Source: Polaromonas sp. UBA5171 (GTDB lineage: Bacteria; Pseudomonadota; Gammaproteobacteria; Burkholderiales; Burkholderiaceae_C). From it: a stretch of 29,993 nucleotides of DNA. How positions within the stretch are numbered: position 1 is the stretch's first letter; each line of letters opens with the position of its first letter. Location: NCBI GenBank assembly GCA_002413395.1, contig DHWX01000105.1, positions 1-29,993 on the forward strand, read 5' to 3'. This document shows positions 22,404 to 29,837 of the stretch, in pieces. The notes under the pieces are model-generated. The model saw nothing but the letters and a program-made list of their open reading frames with translations, did not search any database and was not told the DNA's origin. The position numbers and the translations under genes were made by a program.

Positions 22404-23342
22404 TTAGAGCCCTGAGCGGTTGCTGGCTGAAGCGTTGGTGCGCTCGATCAGGAAATCCAGAAACGCCCGTGTTTTGGCTGGCATGAACTTCCGCGTGGGC
22501 AGTGCGGCATAGGCTGTCAATCGCCCCAATTTCCAGTTGGCAAGCAAGTGCACCAGTTGCCCATTGGCCAGAAATGGTCTGACGATCAGCTCGGAGGCAG
22601 CAAAAAAACCGACACCGCTCAGACCGGCACGCAGCAGCACATCAAAACTCTGGGTCCGCAGCACCGATGTGACGCCCACTTCGACCGGGCTGTCTGGCAG
22701 CGCATTGGCCCGGGCCGAGTCAAGCCGCAAGCGTCGACCGGCGCGATCCTGACCGGGTAGCCGCTCGGGATTGAGATAGGCGTGGCGCTGCAAATCGGCA
22801 GGCCTTTGGGGTGTACCAGCGCGTTTCAGGTAGTCCGGGCTGGCGCACAGAATCATGTCGCTGGAGCCCAGCGGCCGAGCGACGACGTTGGCGTCAAAGC
22901 CTTCGGTTTCAGTCACGATGGTCAGATCAAATGCCTCAATTCGGGTCAGCGGTTGGGTGTCAACGGCCAGATCCAGAAAAAGCCTCGGGTAACGCTCACG
23001 CCACAGGGCAATGTTCGGTGCAATGAAGTAGGACGCCATTGTCGGGGTGCTCAGCAGCCGAACCGTGCCCAGCAGTTCCTTGCTGTGGGCGGTCGCCATC
23101 GTCTCTGCCTCATCAATGTCCTGCAGGATGCTGTGCAGCCGCGCGCCGTACTCATTGCCCGCTTCCGTAAGCGATAGCTTGCGTGTGGTGCGCTGGAGCA
23201 ATCGAGTGCCCAGGCTTCGCTCCAGATCAGCCACCAGACGCGTCACCACGGCGGGAGACAAGTCCAGCTCGCGGGCTGCCGCAGCAAAACTACCTTCTTC
23301 GACCACGCGTTGAAAAACACGCATTGACTGGAGTCTGTCCAT
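22404..23342 (-). CDS. LysR family transcriptional regulator
   Basis: The 312-residue protein has the LysR winged helix at its N-terminus (MDRLQSMRVFQRVVEEGSF, AAAARELDLSPAVVTRLVAD, LGTRLLQRTTRKLSLTEAG; residues 1-65) and a periplasmic-binding-like effector domain from about 90 to 300. The C-terminal wording (AAYAALPTRKFMPAKTRAFLDFL) is that of the CrgA/DsdC-like group common in Burkholderiales. LysR proteins usually control a divergent neighbour; here that is the DUF4148 repeat protein across 215 bases. That link is inference, and I did not find a clear T-N11-A site. The effector is unknown. Confidence 0.93.
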   Translation of the reverse strand: MDRLQSMRVFQRVVEEGSFAAAARELDLSPAVVTRLVADLERSLGTRLLQRTTRKLSLTEAGNEYGARLHSILQDIDEAETMATAHSKELLGTVRLLSTPTMASYFIAPNIALWRERYPRLFLDLAVDTQPLTRIEAFDLTIVTETEGFDANVVARPLGSSDMILCASPDYLKRAGTPQRPADLQRHAYLNPERLPGQDRAGRRLRLDSARANALPDSPVEVGVTSVLRTQSFDVLLRAGLSGVGFFAASELIVRPFLANGQLVHLLANWKLGRLTAYAALPTRKFMPAKTRAFLDFLIERTNASASNRSGL

Positions 23343-23557
23343 CGCATTCCTTCTGAGTTGCTGTCTTTTGATTTTTTATATTATTTCTAAAACAGCAATA
23401 AATAGTTGAGAGTACGGTGATTTATCTTGTCATTCTGCTGTCTTAAAGTTCATTTCATCGATGGGCGAAACAAAACGGCTCACCGAGGCTGGACAGACGA
23501 GAAACTCGTTTCCTGCCGTGCCCAGAAATGTCATTCAACTTTTACAGGAAATTCATC

Positions 23558-24031
23558 ATGAATACCAAGTTCGCATCAGCCATCACTCTCGCATTGGTCA
23601 CCTTGGCCGCAGGCAACGCGCTGGCCGCGGACCCAGCCGTTGCCAAAACACGTACTCAAGTCCAAACGGAACTCTTCGACGCCCAGCGCACCGGTAACGT
23701 CATAGGCGACGAGTCGGGCAGAAAGCTCAATGAGATCAACCCCGGTCAATACCCGACCCAAGCGGTCGCACAGAGTCGCACTCGGGCTGCGGTCCAGGCT
23801 GAACTGCGTGAAGCCCAGCGTACCGGTGACATCATGTTTGGTGAGTCAGGCCAGAAACTCAACGAAATCAATCCTGCTCAGTATCCAGCCCACGCCGTAG
23901 CGCAAGGCCTTACTCGTGGTGAAGTGCGGGCTGACTTGCGCGAAGCCCAGCGCACCGGGGATCTCATGGACGGCGAGTCTGGCCGCAAGCTCAATGAGCT
24001 GAACCCTGGCCGGTATTCGTTCAAAGGTTGA
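23558..24031 (+). CDS. Secreted DUF4148-type protein built from three tandem repeats
   Basis: The 157-residue product has a signal peptide (MNTKFASAITLALVTLAAGN ending in ALA-AD, cleaved near residue 23-24) and then three copies of a ~44-residue unit. Each unit has R-x-x-V-x-x-(E/D)L-x-(E/D)AQRTG, then GESG-x-KLNE-(I/L)-NP-x-x-YP; they start near residues 32, 76 and 120. Single-unit DUF4148 proteins are frequent in Burkholderiales periplasms and their function is unknown. The ATG at 23558, with ACAGGAAA upstream, is preferred to one at 23528, which would spoil the signal peptide. The gene diverges from a LysR regulator and converges on lspA. Confidence 0.85.
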   Translation: MNTKFASAITLALVTLAAGNALAADPAVAKTRTQVQTELFDAQRTGNVIGDESGRKLNEINPGQYPTQAVAQSRTRAAVQAELREAQRTGDIMFGESGQKLNEINPAQYPAHAVAQGLTRGEVRADLREAQRTGDLMDGESGRKLNELNPGRYSFKG

Positions 24032-24073
24032 TCTCACTCATTCTGGACGAAGACTGCTGAACAAAGAAGGAGC

Positions 24074-24574
24074 TTATCTGGCCTTTCTAACGCGCAGCAA
24101 TTCGTCAAGGATCAGGCAGGCAGCGCCGACGGTGATGGCGCTGTCTGCCAGGTTGAAGGCGGGAAAATGCCAACGGCCATAGTAAAAATCCAGAAAGTCC
24201 ACTACATAACCGTGCAGGCTGCGGTCAATCACATTGCCTAGCGCTCCGGCCAAAATACAGGCCAGGGCAAACGAGAACAGTCTTTGCCCAGCATGCGACT
24301 TGAGCAGCCACACAATAAGGAGCGCTGCCACCATCCCGATGGCAGTAAAAAACCAGCGCTGCCAGCCCGAGGCTCCGGCCAGAAAAGAAAACGCAGCCCC
24401 GGTGTTGTGCACCCGCACGATATTGAAAAAGCTGGTCACGTAGGTGGCTTCACCCAATTGGTAATAACCCAGGATCAGCAACTTGGTGAGCTGGTCGGCA
24501 ATCAGCAGCAGCAGCGCCAAGCCCAGCCAGGGCAGCATGGTGCCGGAGCGCCGGCCAATGGCGGCTCGGGCCAT
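24074..24574 (-). CDS. lspA: Lipoprotein signal peptidase (signal peptidase II)
   Basis: LspA is an inner-membrane aspartyl protease that removes signal peptides from diacylated prolipoproteins. The 166-residue product has four helices and the family motifs ADQLTK, VHNTGAAFSF (55-64), NVIDRSLHGYVVDF and FNLADSAI. The catalytic aspartates should be D126 (VVDF) and D144 (LADS). It overlaps the ileS stop by one base in TAATG, so translation is likely coupled, as in the conserved ribF-ileS-lspA order. One possible client is the lipoprotein encoded at 19308-19703. Confidence 0.97.
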   Translation of the reverse strand: MARAAIGRRSGTMLPWLGLALLLLIADQLTKLLILGYYQLGEATYVTSFFNIVRVHNTGAAFSFLAGASGWQRWFFTAIGMVAALLIVWLLKSHAGQRLFSFALACILAGALGNVIDRSLHGYVVDFLDFYYGRWHFPAFNLADSAITVGAACLILDELLRVRKAR

Positions 24575-27405
24575 TATGCAAACTTCCTGTCTTCACCCGG
24601 GCCGTACAGGTTGGTGATGCAACGGCCACAGAGGGTCGGATGGGCCACGTCCTGACCGACGTCGGCCTCATAGTGCCAGCAGCGCTCGCATTTCTGGGCG
24701 GTAGAGGAAGTGACTTGAACTGTCAACTGATCTTCTGCAAAGAGCGCTACGGCGGAGGTGATGAACACGAACTTCAGGTCTTCTCCGAGAGACGCCAAGG
24801 GCAACAGGTCGATGGCAGGCAATCCAAGCGACACATTCGCCTGCAAGGACGATCCCACCTTGCCTTCAGCTCTCAAGGCTTCAATATCCTTGTTCACCGC
24901 ATTGCGAATCTCGCGAATGCGCGACCACTTGGTCAGCATGGAAACGTCGGGTGCGGGAAGCTCGGTGTAGGTTTCCAGAAAGATGGATTCCGACTCGCCG
25001 AATATTTTCCAGGCTTCTTCAGCGGTAAAGCTCAGGAACGGCGCCATCCAGCGCAGCATGGCGTGCGTGATCTGCCACAACGCGGTTTGCGCGCTGCGCC
25101 GTGCCAGCGATGTGGGCGCTGTGGCGTACAGCCGGTCTTTCAGGATGTCGAGGTAAAAGGCGCCCAGGTCTTCACTGCAGTAGATTTGCAGTTTGGAAAC
25201 CACCGGGTGGAACTCATAGACCTCGTAGTGCGCCAGGATATCGGCCTGCAACTGCGCTGCGCGGCTCAGCGCGTAGCGGTCGATCTCGATCAGCTCGTCA
25301 AACGGCAGCGTATCTTTTATGGGGTCGAAGTCGCTCACGTTGGCCATCAGAAAACGCAGTGTGTTGCGGATGCGGCGATAGGCGTCCACTACGCGCGCCA
25401 GAATTTTGTCATCAATCGCGAGGTCGCCCGAGTAATCGGTGGAGGCGCACCAGAGGCGAATAATTTCGGCGCCCAGTTTGCCGGAGACCTCTTGCGGGGC
25501 CACCACGTTGCCCTCGCTTTTGCTCATCTTGCGGCCTTTGCCGTCAACAGTGAAGCCGTGCGTGAGCAGGCCTTTGTAAGGCGCATGGTCATACATGGCG
25601 CAGGCCGTCAACAGTGACGAGTGAAACCAGCCGCGATGCTGGTCATGGCCTTCCAGGTACAGGTCAGCCGGCCAGGTCGACTGCGCCGCATGGCTGTGCC
25701 GAAGGACGTGGTCATGCGTGGTACCGGAGTCAAACCATACGTCGAGAATATCGTTGCTCTTGATGTAGTCGGGGGCATCCGCGCCAATAATGGATTCAGC
25801 GCTCGCCTTGCTCCAGGCCTCAATGCCGCCAGCTTCGACCATGCCGGCCGCCTGGTCCATGATTTCCATGGTGCGCGGATGCAATTCGCCCGTGGCGGTG
25901 TGGATGAAGAAGGGCAGTGGCACGCCCCAGTTGCGCTGGCGGCTGATGCACCAGTCGGGTCGGCCGGCGATCATGCCCTGCAAGCGCACTTTGCCGTTTT
26001 CGGGATAAAAGCGGGTTTCCTCGATCGCGGCCAAAGCCAACTGGCGCAGCGTTTTGCCGGCCTTGTCCTTGGGGAACACGCCCTGGGTACCCGATGTTTC
26101 TTCGTCCATGCGGATGAACCACTGGGCGGCTGCACGGTAGATCACCGGCGTCTTGTGACGCCAGCAGTGCGGGTAGCTGTGGAGGATGTTTTCGGTGGCA
26201 AACAGGCGCCCGTGCTCGCGCAGCGTCTCAATGACGACGGGGCAGGCTTTCCAGATGTTCATGCCACCAAACAGCGGCAAGTCGTCGACATAGCGGCCAT
26301 TGCCCTGCACCGGGTTCAGGATGTCGTCATAGGCCATGCCATTGGCCACGCAGGAGTTAAAGTCTTCCACCCCATAGGCGGGCGAGGAGTGCACGATACC
26401 CGTGCCGTCGTCGGCGGTGGCATAGTCGGCCAGGAACACCGGGCTGAAGCGCCGATAACCGGCATCTGCGTCATATAGCGGATGCATGAAGTTCAGCAGC
26501 GCCAGGTTTTTTCCTTGCGTCGTCGCCAGTACCGTGCCGGTGAGTTGATAGCGTTCCAGGCACTTGTCCAGCAGCACGGCCGCCAGTAGAAGCAGGCCGC
26601 GTTCGGTATCGACCAGTGCATACTCAAGTTCGGGATTGAGGTTAAGCGCCTGGTTGGCCGGAATGGTCCACGCGGTAGTGGTCCAGATCACGGCAAAGAC
26701 GTCTTTGGCAAGGCTGGGCAATCCAAAAGCTGCTGCCAGCTTTTCGGGCTCGGCGCATTTGAAGCCGACGTCCAGCGTCTGGGATTTTTTGTCGGCGTAT
26801 TCGATCTCGAATTCGGCCAGCGACGAGCCGCAGTCGAAACACCAGTACACGGGTTTCAGACCACGGTAGACAAAGCCGCGTTCCATGATGCGTTTGAGCG
26901 CGCGGATCTCATTGGCTTCATTGCCGAAATCCATGGTGCGGTAGGGGTTGTCCCATTCGCCCAGCACGCCCAGGCGTTTGAAGTCGGCCATCTGCCCGGC
27001 AATTTGCTCGGTGGCAAAGGCGCGGCTCTTGGCTTGCACTTCATCGCGCGGCAGGTTGCGCCCATGCAGTTTTTCAATGGCGTTTTCAATCGGCAGGCCA
27101 TGACAGTCCCAGCCCGGCACATAAATGGCGTCCAGCCCCTTGAGCTGGCGCGCCTTGACGATCATGTCTTTCAGGATTTTGTTGACAGCGTGCCCGATGT
27201 GGATCTGGCCGTTGGCATAGGGTGGGCCATCGTGGAGTACAAATTTGGGTGCGCCATAGCGTGCGGCACGCAGCTTTTTGTAAATGCCTTTCTCCTCCCA
27301 TTCCCGGACCCAGTCGGCTTCGCGCCTGGGTAGATCACCACGCATGGGGAAATGGGTGTCGGGCAGGTTGAGGGTGCTGCGGTAATCGGTTTTGTTGTCG
27401 GACAT
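24574..27405 (-). CDS. ileS: Isoleucyl-tRNA synthetase
   Basis: This 943-residue class I synthetase charges tRNA-Ile and edits valine. It begins MSDNKTDYRSTLNLPDTHFP, carries HIGH in GQIHIGHAVNK (about residue 72), WDCHGLPIE, the inserted editing domain (about 200-400; AVIWTTTAWTIPANQAL), KMSKS in GRKMSKSEGN (near 605-615), the anticodon-binding helices, and a C-terminal zinc site CERCWHYEADVG...CGRC. The ATG at 27405 is right for the family; an open frame reaches 27630 but would add 75 unrelated residues running across the inter-gene repeat. It lies between ribF and lspA. Confidence 0.98.
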   Translation of the reverse strand: MSDNKTDYRSTLNLPDTHFPMRGDLPRREADWVREWEEKGIYKKLRAARYGAPKFVLHDGPPYANGQIHIGHAVNKILKDMIVKARQLKGLDAIYVPGWDCHGLPIENAIEKLHGRNLPRDEVQAKSRAFATEQIAGQMADFKRLGVLGEWDNPYRTMDFGNEANEIRALKRIMERGFVYRGLKPVYWCFDCGSSLAEFEIEYADKKSQTLDVGFKCAEPEKLAAAFGLPSLAKDVFAVIWTTTAWTIPANQALNLNPELEYALVDTERGLLLLAAVLLDKCLERYQLTGTVLATTQGKNLALLNFMHPLYDADAGYRRFSPVFLADYATADDGTGIVHSSPAYGVEDFNSCVANGMAYDDILNPVQGNGRYVDDLPLFGGMNIWKACPVVIETLREHGRLFATENILHSYPHCWRHKTPVIYRAAAQWFIRMDEETSGTQGVFPKDKAGKTLRQLALAAIEETRFYPENGKVRLQGMIAGRPDWCISRQRNWGVPLPFFIHTATGELHPRTMEIMDQAAGMVEAGGIEAWSKASAESIIGADAPDYIKSNDILDVWFDSGTTHDHVLRHSHAAQSTWPADLYLEGHDQHRGWFHSSLLTACAMYDHAPYKGLLTHGFTVDGKGRKMSKSEGNVVAPQEVSGKLGAEIIRLWCASTDYSGDLAIDDKILARVVDAYRRIRNTLRFLMANVSDFDPIKDTLPFDELIEIDRYALSRAAQLQADILAHYEVYEFHPVVSKLQIYCSEDLGAFYLDILKDRLYATAPTSLARRSAQTALWQITHAMLRWMAPFLSFTAEEAWKIFGESESIFLETYTELPAPDVSMLTKWSRIREIRNAVNKDIEALRAEGKVGSSLQANVSLGLPAIDLLPLASLGEDLKFVFITSAVALFAEDQLTVQVTSSTAQKCERCWHYEADVGQDVAHPTLCGRCITNLYGPGEDRKFA

Positions 27406-27423
27406 GGTCAATTCGGGAAGGAG

Positions 27424-27495
27424 CTTCGACAGGCTCATCCCGAACGGGGTCAGATCGGAACGTAAAAAATAGCCGCTCGCCTGAGCCTGTCGAAG
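27424..27495. repeat. Inverted copies of a dispersed palindromic (REP-like) element between ribF and ileS
   Basis: CTTCGACAGGCTCA at 27424-27437 is repeated exactly in inverse as TGAGCCTGTCGAAG at 27482-27495, with 44 bases between them. The left copy continues into TCCCGAACGGGG. The 14-base arms could form a hairpin in the ribF-ileS transcript. From memory, the string CTTCGACAGGCTCA-(G/T)-CCCGAACGG recurs across many beta- and gammaproteobacterial genomes as an intergenic repeat. Confidence 0.75.
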
Positions 27496-27520
27496 GGGGC
27501 GGAGCACCTGAAACGCAGCG

Positions 27521-28555
27521 TTAAATTCGGTCGCGCGTAGTCTGGCGACTGGTTTCCGTGTGCATGGGGGCCGGAAATGCTTCAGGAGTTTGGGCAAAAA
27601 ACACCCGCGCATCGTTGCAGTCTTTGGCAATGCCCGCCTTCAGGCTGTCCAGAGATGCGTATTTCAATTCGTCGTGCAGTTTGTGTAGCAGTTCCACGCG
27701 GATGATTTTACCGTATGCCCCTTCTGGGCCCAGACTGGCCGGCCATTCAAGGCAATGGGTCTCCAGCAGCACGCGCCCGCCGTTGACGTCATTCGGGTCC
27801 AGCGAAGGCCGGATGCCCAGGTTGGCAACCCCGGGCAGCGGTTGCGCGGCCAAGCCTGCCACCCTTACCGCAAAAATTCCGCTGGCGGCCGGGTTCCAGT
27901 GGGTAAAGCGCAGGTTGAGTGTGCGAAAACCCAGCTCGCGGCCGAGTTTGCGGCCCTTCACCACATGGCCTGAAATACTGTAAGGCCGCCCCAGTAAACT
28001 TGCCACACGTGTCAGTTCGCCGTGCGTCAGCGCGTCGCGCACCGCCGAGCTGGACACCCGCGTTTCATGGATTTCATAGCTGTTCATGCGCGCAACGTCA
28101 AAACCCAGGCGCTCACCGGCTGCATCCAGCATGGCATAGTCGCCCGCGCGTTTGGCGCCAAAGCGGAAATCATCGCCCACCAGCACATATTGGACCCCCA
28201 GGCCGCGCACCAGTACCTCCTGGATGAAGGCGTCGGGTGGCTGCGCCGCCAGCTTCGCATCAAAGCGCAGGATCACGCATTGGTCGATGCCGCAACGCGC
28301 CAGTTCGATGAGCTTGTCGCGCAGCGTGGCAATGCGCGCCGGTGCCAGCTCGGGTTTGCGGGCGAGCGCGGCAAAATAGTCACGTGGATGCGGCTCAAAG
28401 CTCATGACGCAACTCGGCACGCCGCGATGCTCGGCCTCATTTTTTAGCAGCGCCAGCATGGCCTGGTGGCCGCGGTGCACGCCGTCAAAATTGCCAATGG
28501 TCAGGGCGCAATGGGGTGCCAGATCAGGATGAAGGTAGCCACGAAAAATTTTCAT
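27521..28555 (-). CDS. ribF: Bifunctional riboflavin kinase / FAD synthetase
   Basis: RibF phosphorylates riboflavin to FMN and adenylylates FMN to FAD. In the 344-residue protein the N-terminal FAD synthetase has LTIGNFDGVHRGHQAML (18-34), VGDDFRFGAKRAGDY (about 126-140) and RVSSSAVRDAL. The C-terminal riboflavin kinase starts at LGRPYSISGHVVKGRKLGRE (about 188-207) and includes GVANLGIRPSL and LETHCLEW. The ATG at 28555 gives the normal start MKIFRGYLHPDL. It is first of the ribF-ileS-lspA set, separated from ileS by 115 bases that hold an inverted repeat. Confidence 0.97.
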   Translation of the reverse strand: MKIFRGYLHPDLAPHCALTIGNFDGVHRGHQAMLALLKNEAEHRGVPSCVMSFEPHPRDYFAALARKPELAPARIATLRDKLIELARCGIDQCVILRFDAKLAAQPPDAFIQEVLVRGLGVQYVLVGDDFRFGAKRAGDYAMLDAAGERLGFDVARMNSYEIHETRVSSSAVRDALTHGELTRVASLLGRPYSISGHVVKGRKLGRELGFRTLNLRFTHWNPAASGIFAVRVAGLAAQPLPGVANLGIRPSLDPNDVNGGRVLLETHCLEWPASLGPEGAYGKIIRVELLHKLHDELKYASLDSLKAGIAKDCNDARVFFAQTPEAFPAPMHTETSRQTTRDRI

Positions 28556-28634
28556 GAGGCCGATTATCGTTTTTATAGCGGCAAAGCCAGCTTGGGTGAG
28601 GTCTGGACGTGGCTAATTGGGAACCAGGCGGAGT

Positions 28635-28658
28635 TTGTCATGTTTTTTGTCATGTTTT
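28635..28658 (+). repeat. 12-base tandem duplication in the AT-rich HNH leader
   Basis: TTGTCATGTTTT occurs twice head to tail (28635-28646 and 28647-28658), followed by an AT-rich stretch with AGATAGATAG at about 28673-28682. The 163-base gap between ribF and the HNH gene is AT-rich compared with its surroundings. Each TTGTCA is a fair -35, but I see no well-spaced -10. Confidence 0.7.
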
Positions 28659-28718
28659 CAATGTATATTAATAGATAGATAGTCAGATACCGTGTTTCCA
28701 TGTTCATGGAGGTTCGTT

Positions 28719-29276
28719 TTGAAGGTCTTGAAACTCTCAGCCCAGGGATTGCCACAGTCGTGGATCAGCCTTGAGGAGGCCGTGTTGCATTACGCGGCCG
28801 ATGAAGTGCGCTGGGAGATTGGCGCACGGGTGGTCACGTTTCACGGTGGGCACAATGCGATCACGGGCGAGCAGTCCATCATCACCGTCAACAGCATCAT
28901 CGGCACCAAGGGCATTCCGGGTATCAACCCGTTTGAACTCAAGCCCGGCCTGACCAACGGCAAGCTGTTTGCGCGCGACCGCAATCTGTGCGCTTACTGT
29001 GGGGACCACTTTCACGAGGAAGACCTGACGCGCGAACACATCATTCCGTTTGCACAAAACGGCATCGACACCTGGATGAACGTGGTCACCGCCTGCCGCG
29101 CCTGCAACCACCGAAAAAGCAGCCGTACGCCTGAGCAGGCCCACATGCCATTGCTGTATACGCCTTATGTGCCCAGTCTGTGGGAAGATTTTATCCTGCG
29201 TAATCGCCGCATTCTTGCCGACCAGATGGAGTTTTTGATGGCGCATGTGCCCAAGACCTCACGCTTGCTGGCGTGA
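28719..29276 (+). CDS. HNH endonuclease family protein
   Basis: The best start is TTG at 28719, seven bases after GGAGG (28708-28712), giving 185 residues beginning (as Met) MKVLKLSAQGLPQSWISLEE; a GTG at 28692 lacks such a site. After an N-terminal domain of unknown role (1-85), the HNH module runs KLFARDRNLCAYCGDHFHEE, TREHIIPFAQNG, then TACRACNHRKSSRTPEQA. It has CxxC pairs for zinc, the catalytic His in EHIIP, and the N/H of the finger. HNH proteins cut DNA, but stand-alone chromosomal members like this are not known to belong to a restriction or phage system. No methylase or phage gene lies near. The C-terminus (LWEDFILRNRRILADQMEFL) is helical. Confidence 0.85.
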   Translation: MKVLKLSAQGLPQSWISLEEAVLHYAADEVRWEIGARVVTFHGGHNAITGEQSIITVNSIIGTKGIPGINPFELKPGLTNGKLFARDRNLCAYCGDHFHEEDLTREHIIPFAQNGIDTWMNVVTACRACNHRKSSRTPEQAHMPLLYTPYVPSLWEDFILRNRRILADQMEFLMAHVPKTSRLLA

Positions 29277-29452
29277 GTGGGCGTTCTCCAGGAGAGGCTT
29301 GGCGTTGATTGGAAATACGCTGTCTGTTGGCAGCATCCCGCCACAGTTGTCTTTCGGTTCCTTGAATCGATTCAGCATCCCCGCGCGACTGCTCTTTCAA
29401 CGTAAGCGCTCAATTAACTACGTCTATCGGCGGCGTTCCAAATGAGAGATGC

Positions 29453-29484
29453 TATGTGTCCATGTAGATCAACATGGACACGTA
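29453..29484. repeat. Palindrome just before the IS66 TnpA start
   Basis: GTGTCCATGT (29456-29465) pairs perfectly with ACATGGACAC (29472-29481) around AGATCA. Allowing one mismatch, the arms extend to TAT/GTA. It ends at the first TnpA start codon and could form a hairpin hiding it, or be an operator. Confidence 0.7.
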
Positions 29485-29837
29485 TGATGGAAATGAACTC
29501 AGAGTTGTTGGGCTGACTGGTAACGGGACGCAAGCGAGACGGACGGTGCCAATATGATCCTGAGGCAAAGCTGGAGTTGGTTCGTGAGTGCTTGAAGCCT
29601 GGCGTATTGGTGGTACGCATGGCAATGCAGCACGGTATCAATGCGAATTTGCTTCGGTCGTGGATTACGAAGTCCCAGGGGGCGAAGTGCCATTAGCGCG
29701 CAACAGGCTGTGCCAGCGAAGGGGGTAGAAGCCTCACATGCTTTTGTCCCGGTGCAGATCCAAGCACCCGTACCGCGGGCGACGCAGACGATGCCCGTAG
29801 ACGTGTCCCGCGCTCAGAGCAGTCTGCCGGCGGTGCC
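29484..29837 (+). pseudogene. Frameshifted IS66-type TnpA (orf1) gene
   Basis: From ATG ATG at 29484 the frame reads MMEMNSELLG and meets TGA at 29514; a missing base there would restore ELLGLTGN. The original frame then carries the DNA-binding helix-turn-helix part YDPEAKLELVRECLKPG, RMAMQHGINANLLRSWITK, ending at TAG 29694. A second shift moves to the frame with KGVEASHAFVPVQIQAP and MPVDVSRAQSSLPAVP. These pieces agree in order with IS66 accessory protein TnpA (helix-turn-helix N-terminus, FVPVQI linker, then a conserved C-terminus). The C-terminus is lost at the junction with the dehydrogenase fragment. The gene cannot make a full protein. Confidence 0.7.

Larger units (their letters stand above)
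29402..29837 (+). mobile_element. Left-end fragment of an IS66-family insertion sequence
   Basis: The region begins with GTAAGCGCTCAATTAACTAC at 29402, which has the GTAA start typical of IS66 terminal repeats. It then holds a leader with a palindrome and a broken TnpA gene. TnpB and TnpC, which normally follow, are absent: sequence switches to a dehydrogenase gene near 29830-29840. The right terminal repeat is not in the window. The left boundary rests on the GTAA rule and is approximate. The bases 29277-29401 before it show nothing I recognise. Confidence 0.6.

Noticed and set aside
23340..23557. Search for a LysR-type T-N11-A operator and promoters between the LysR and DUF4148 genes
   Set aside because: The region is AT-rich near the LysR start and has weak hexamers, plus a tiny hairpin (ACGAG-AAA-CTCGT at 23497-23509), but nothing clear enough to list.
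24640..25617. 325-codon open frame on the plus strand
   Set aside because: It is antisense to ileS, with composition typical of a shadow frame.
27406..27630. 75-codon N-terminal extension of ileS
   Set aside because: The extension crosses the inverted repeat and the end of ribF and resembles no synthetase N-terminus; the ATG at 27405 gives the normal start.
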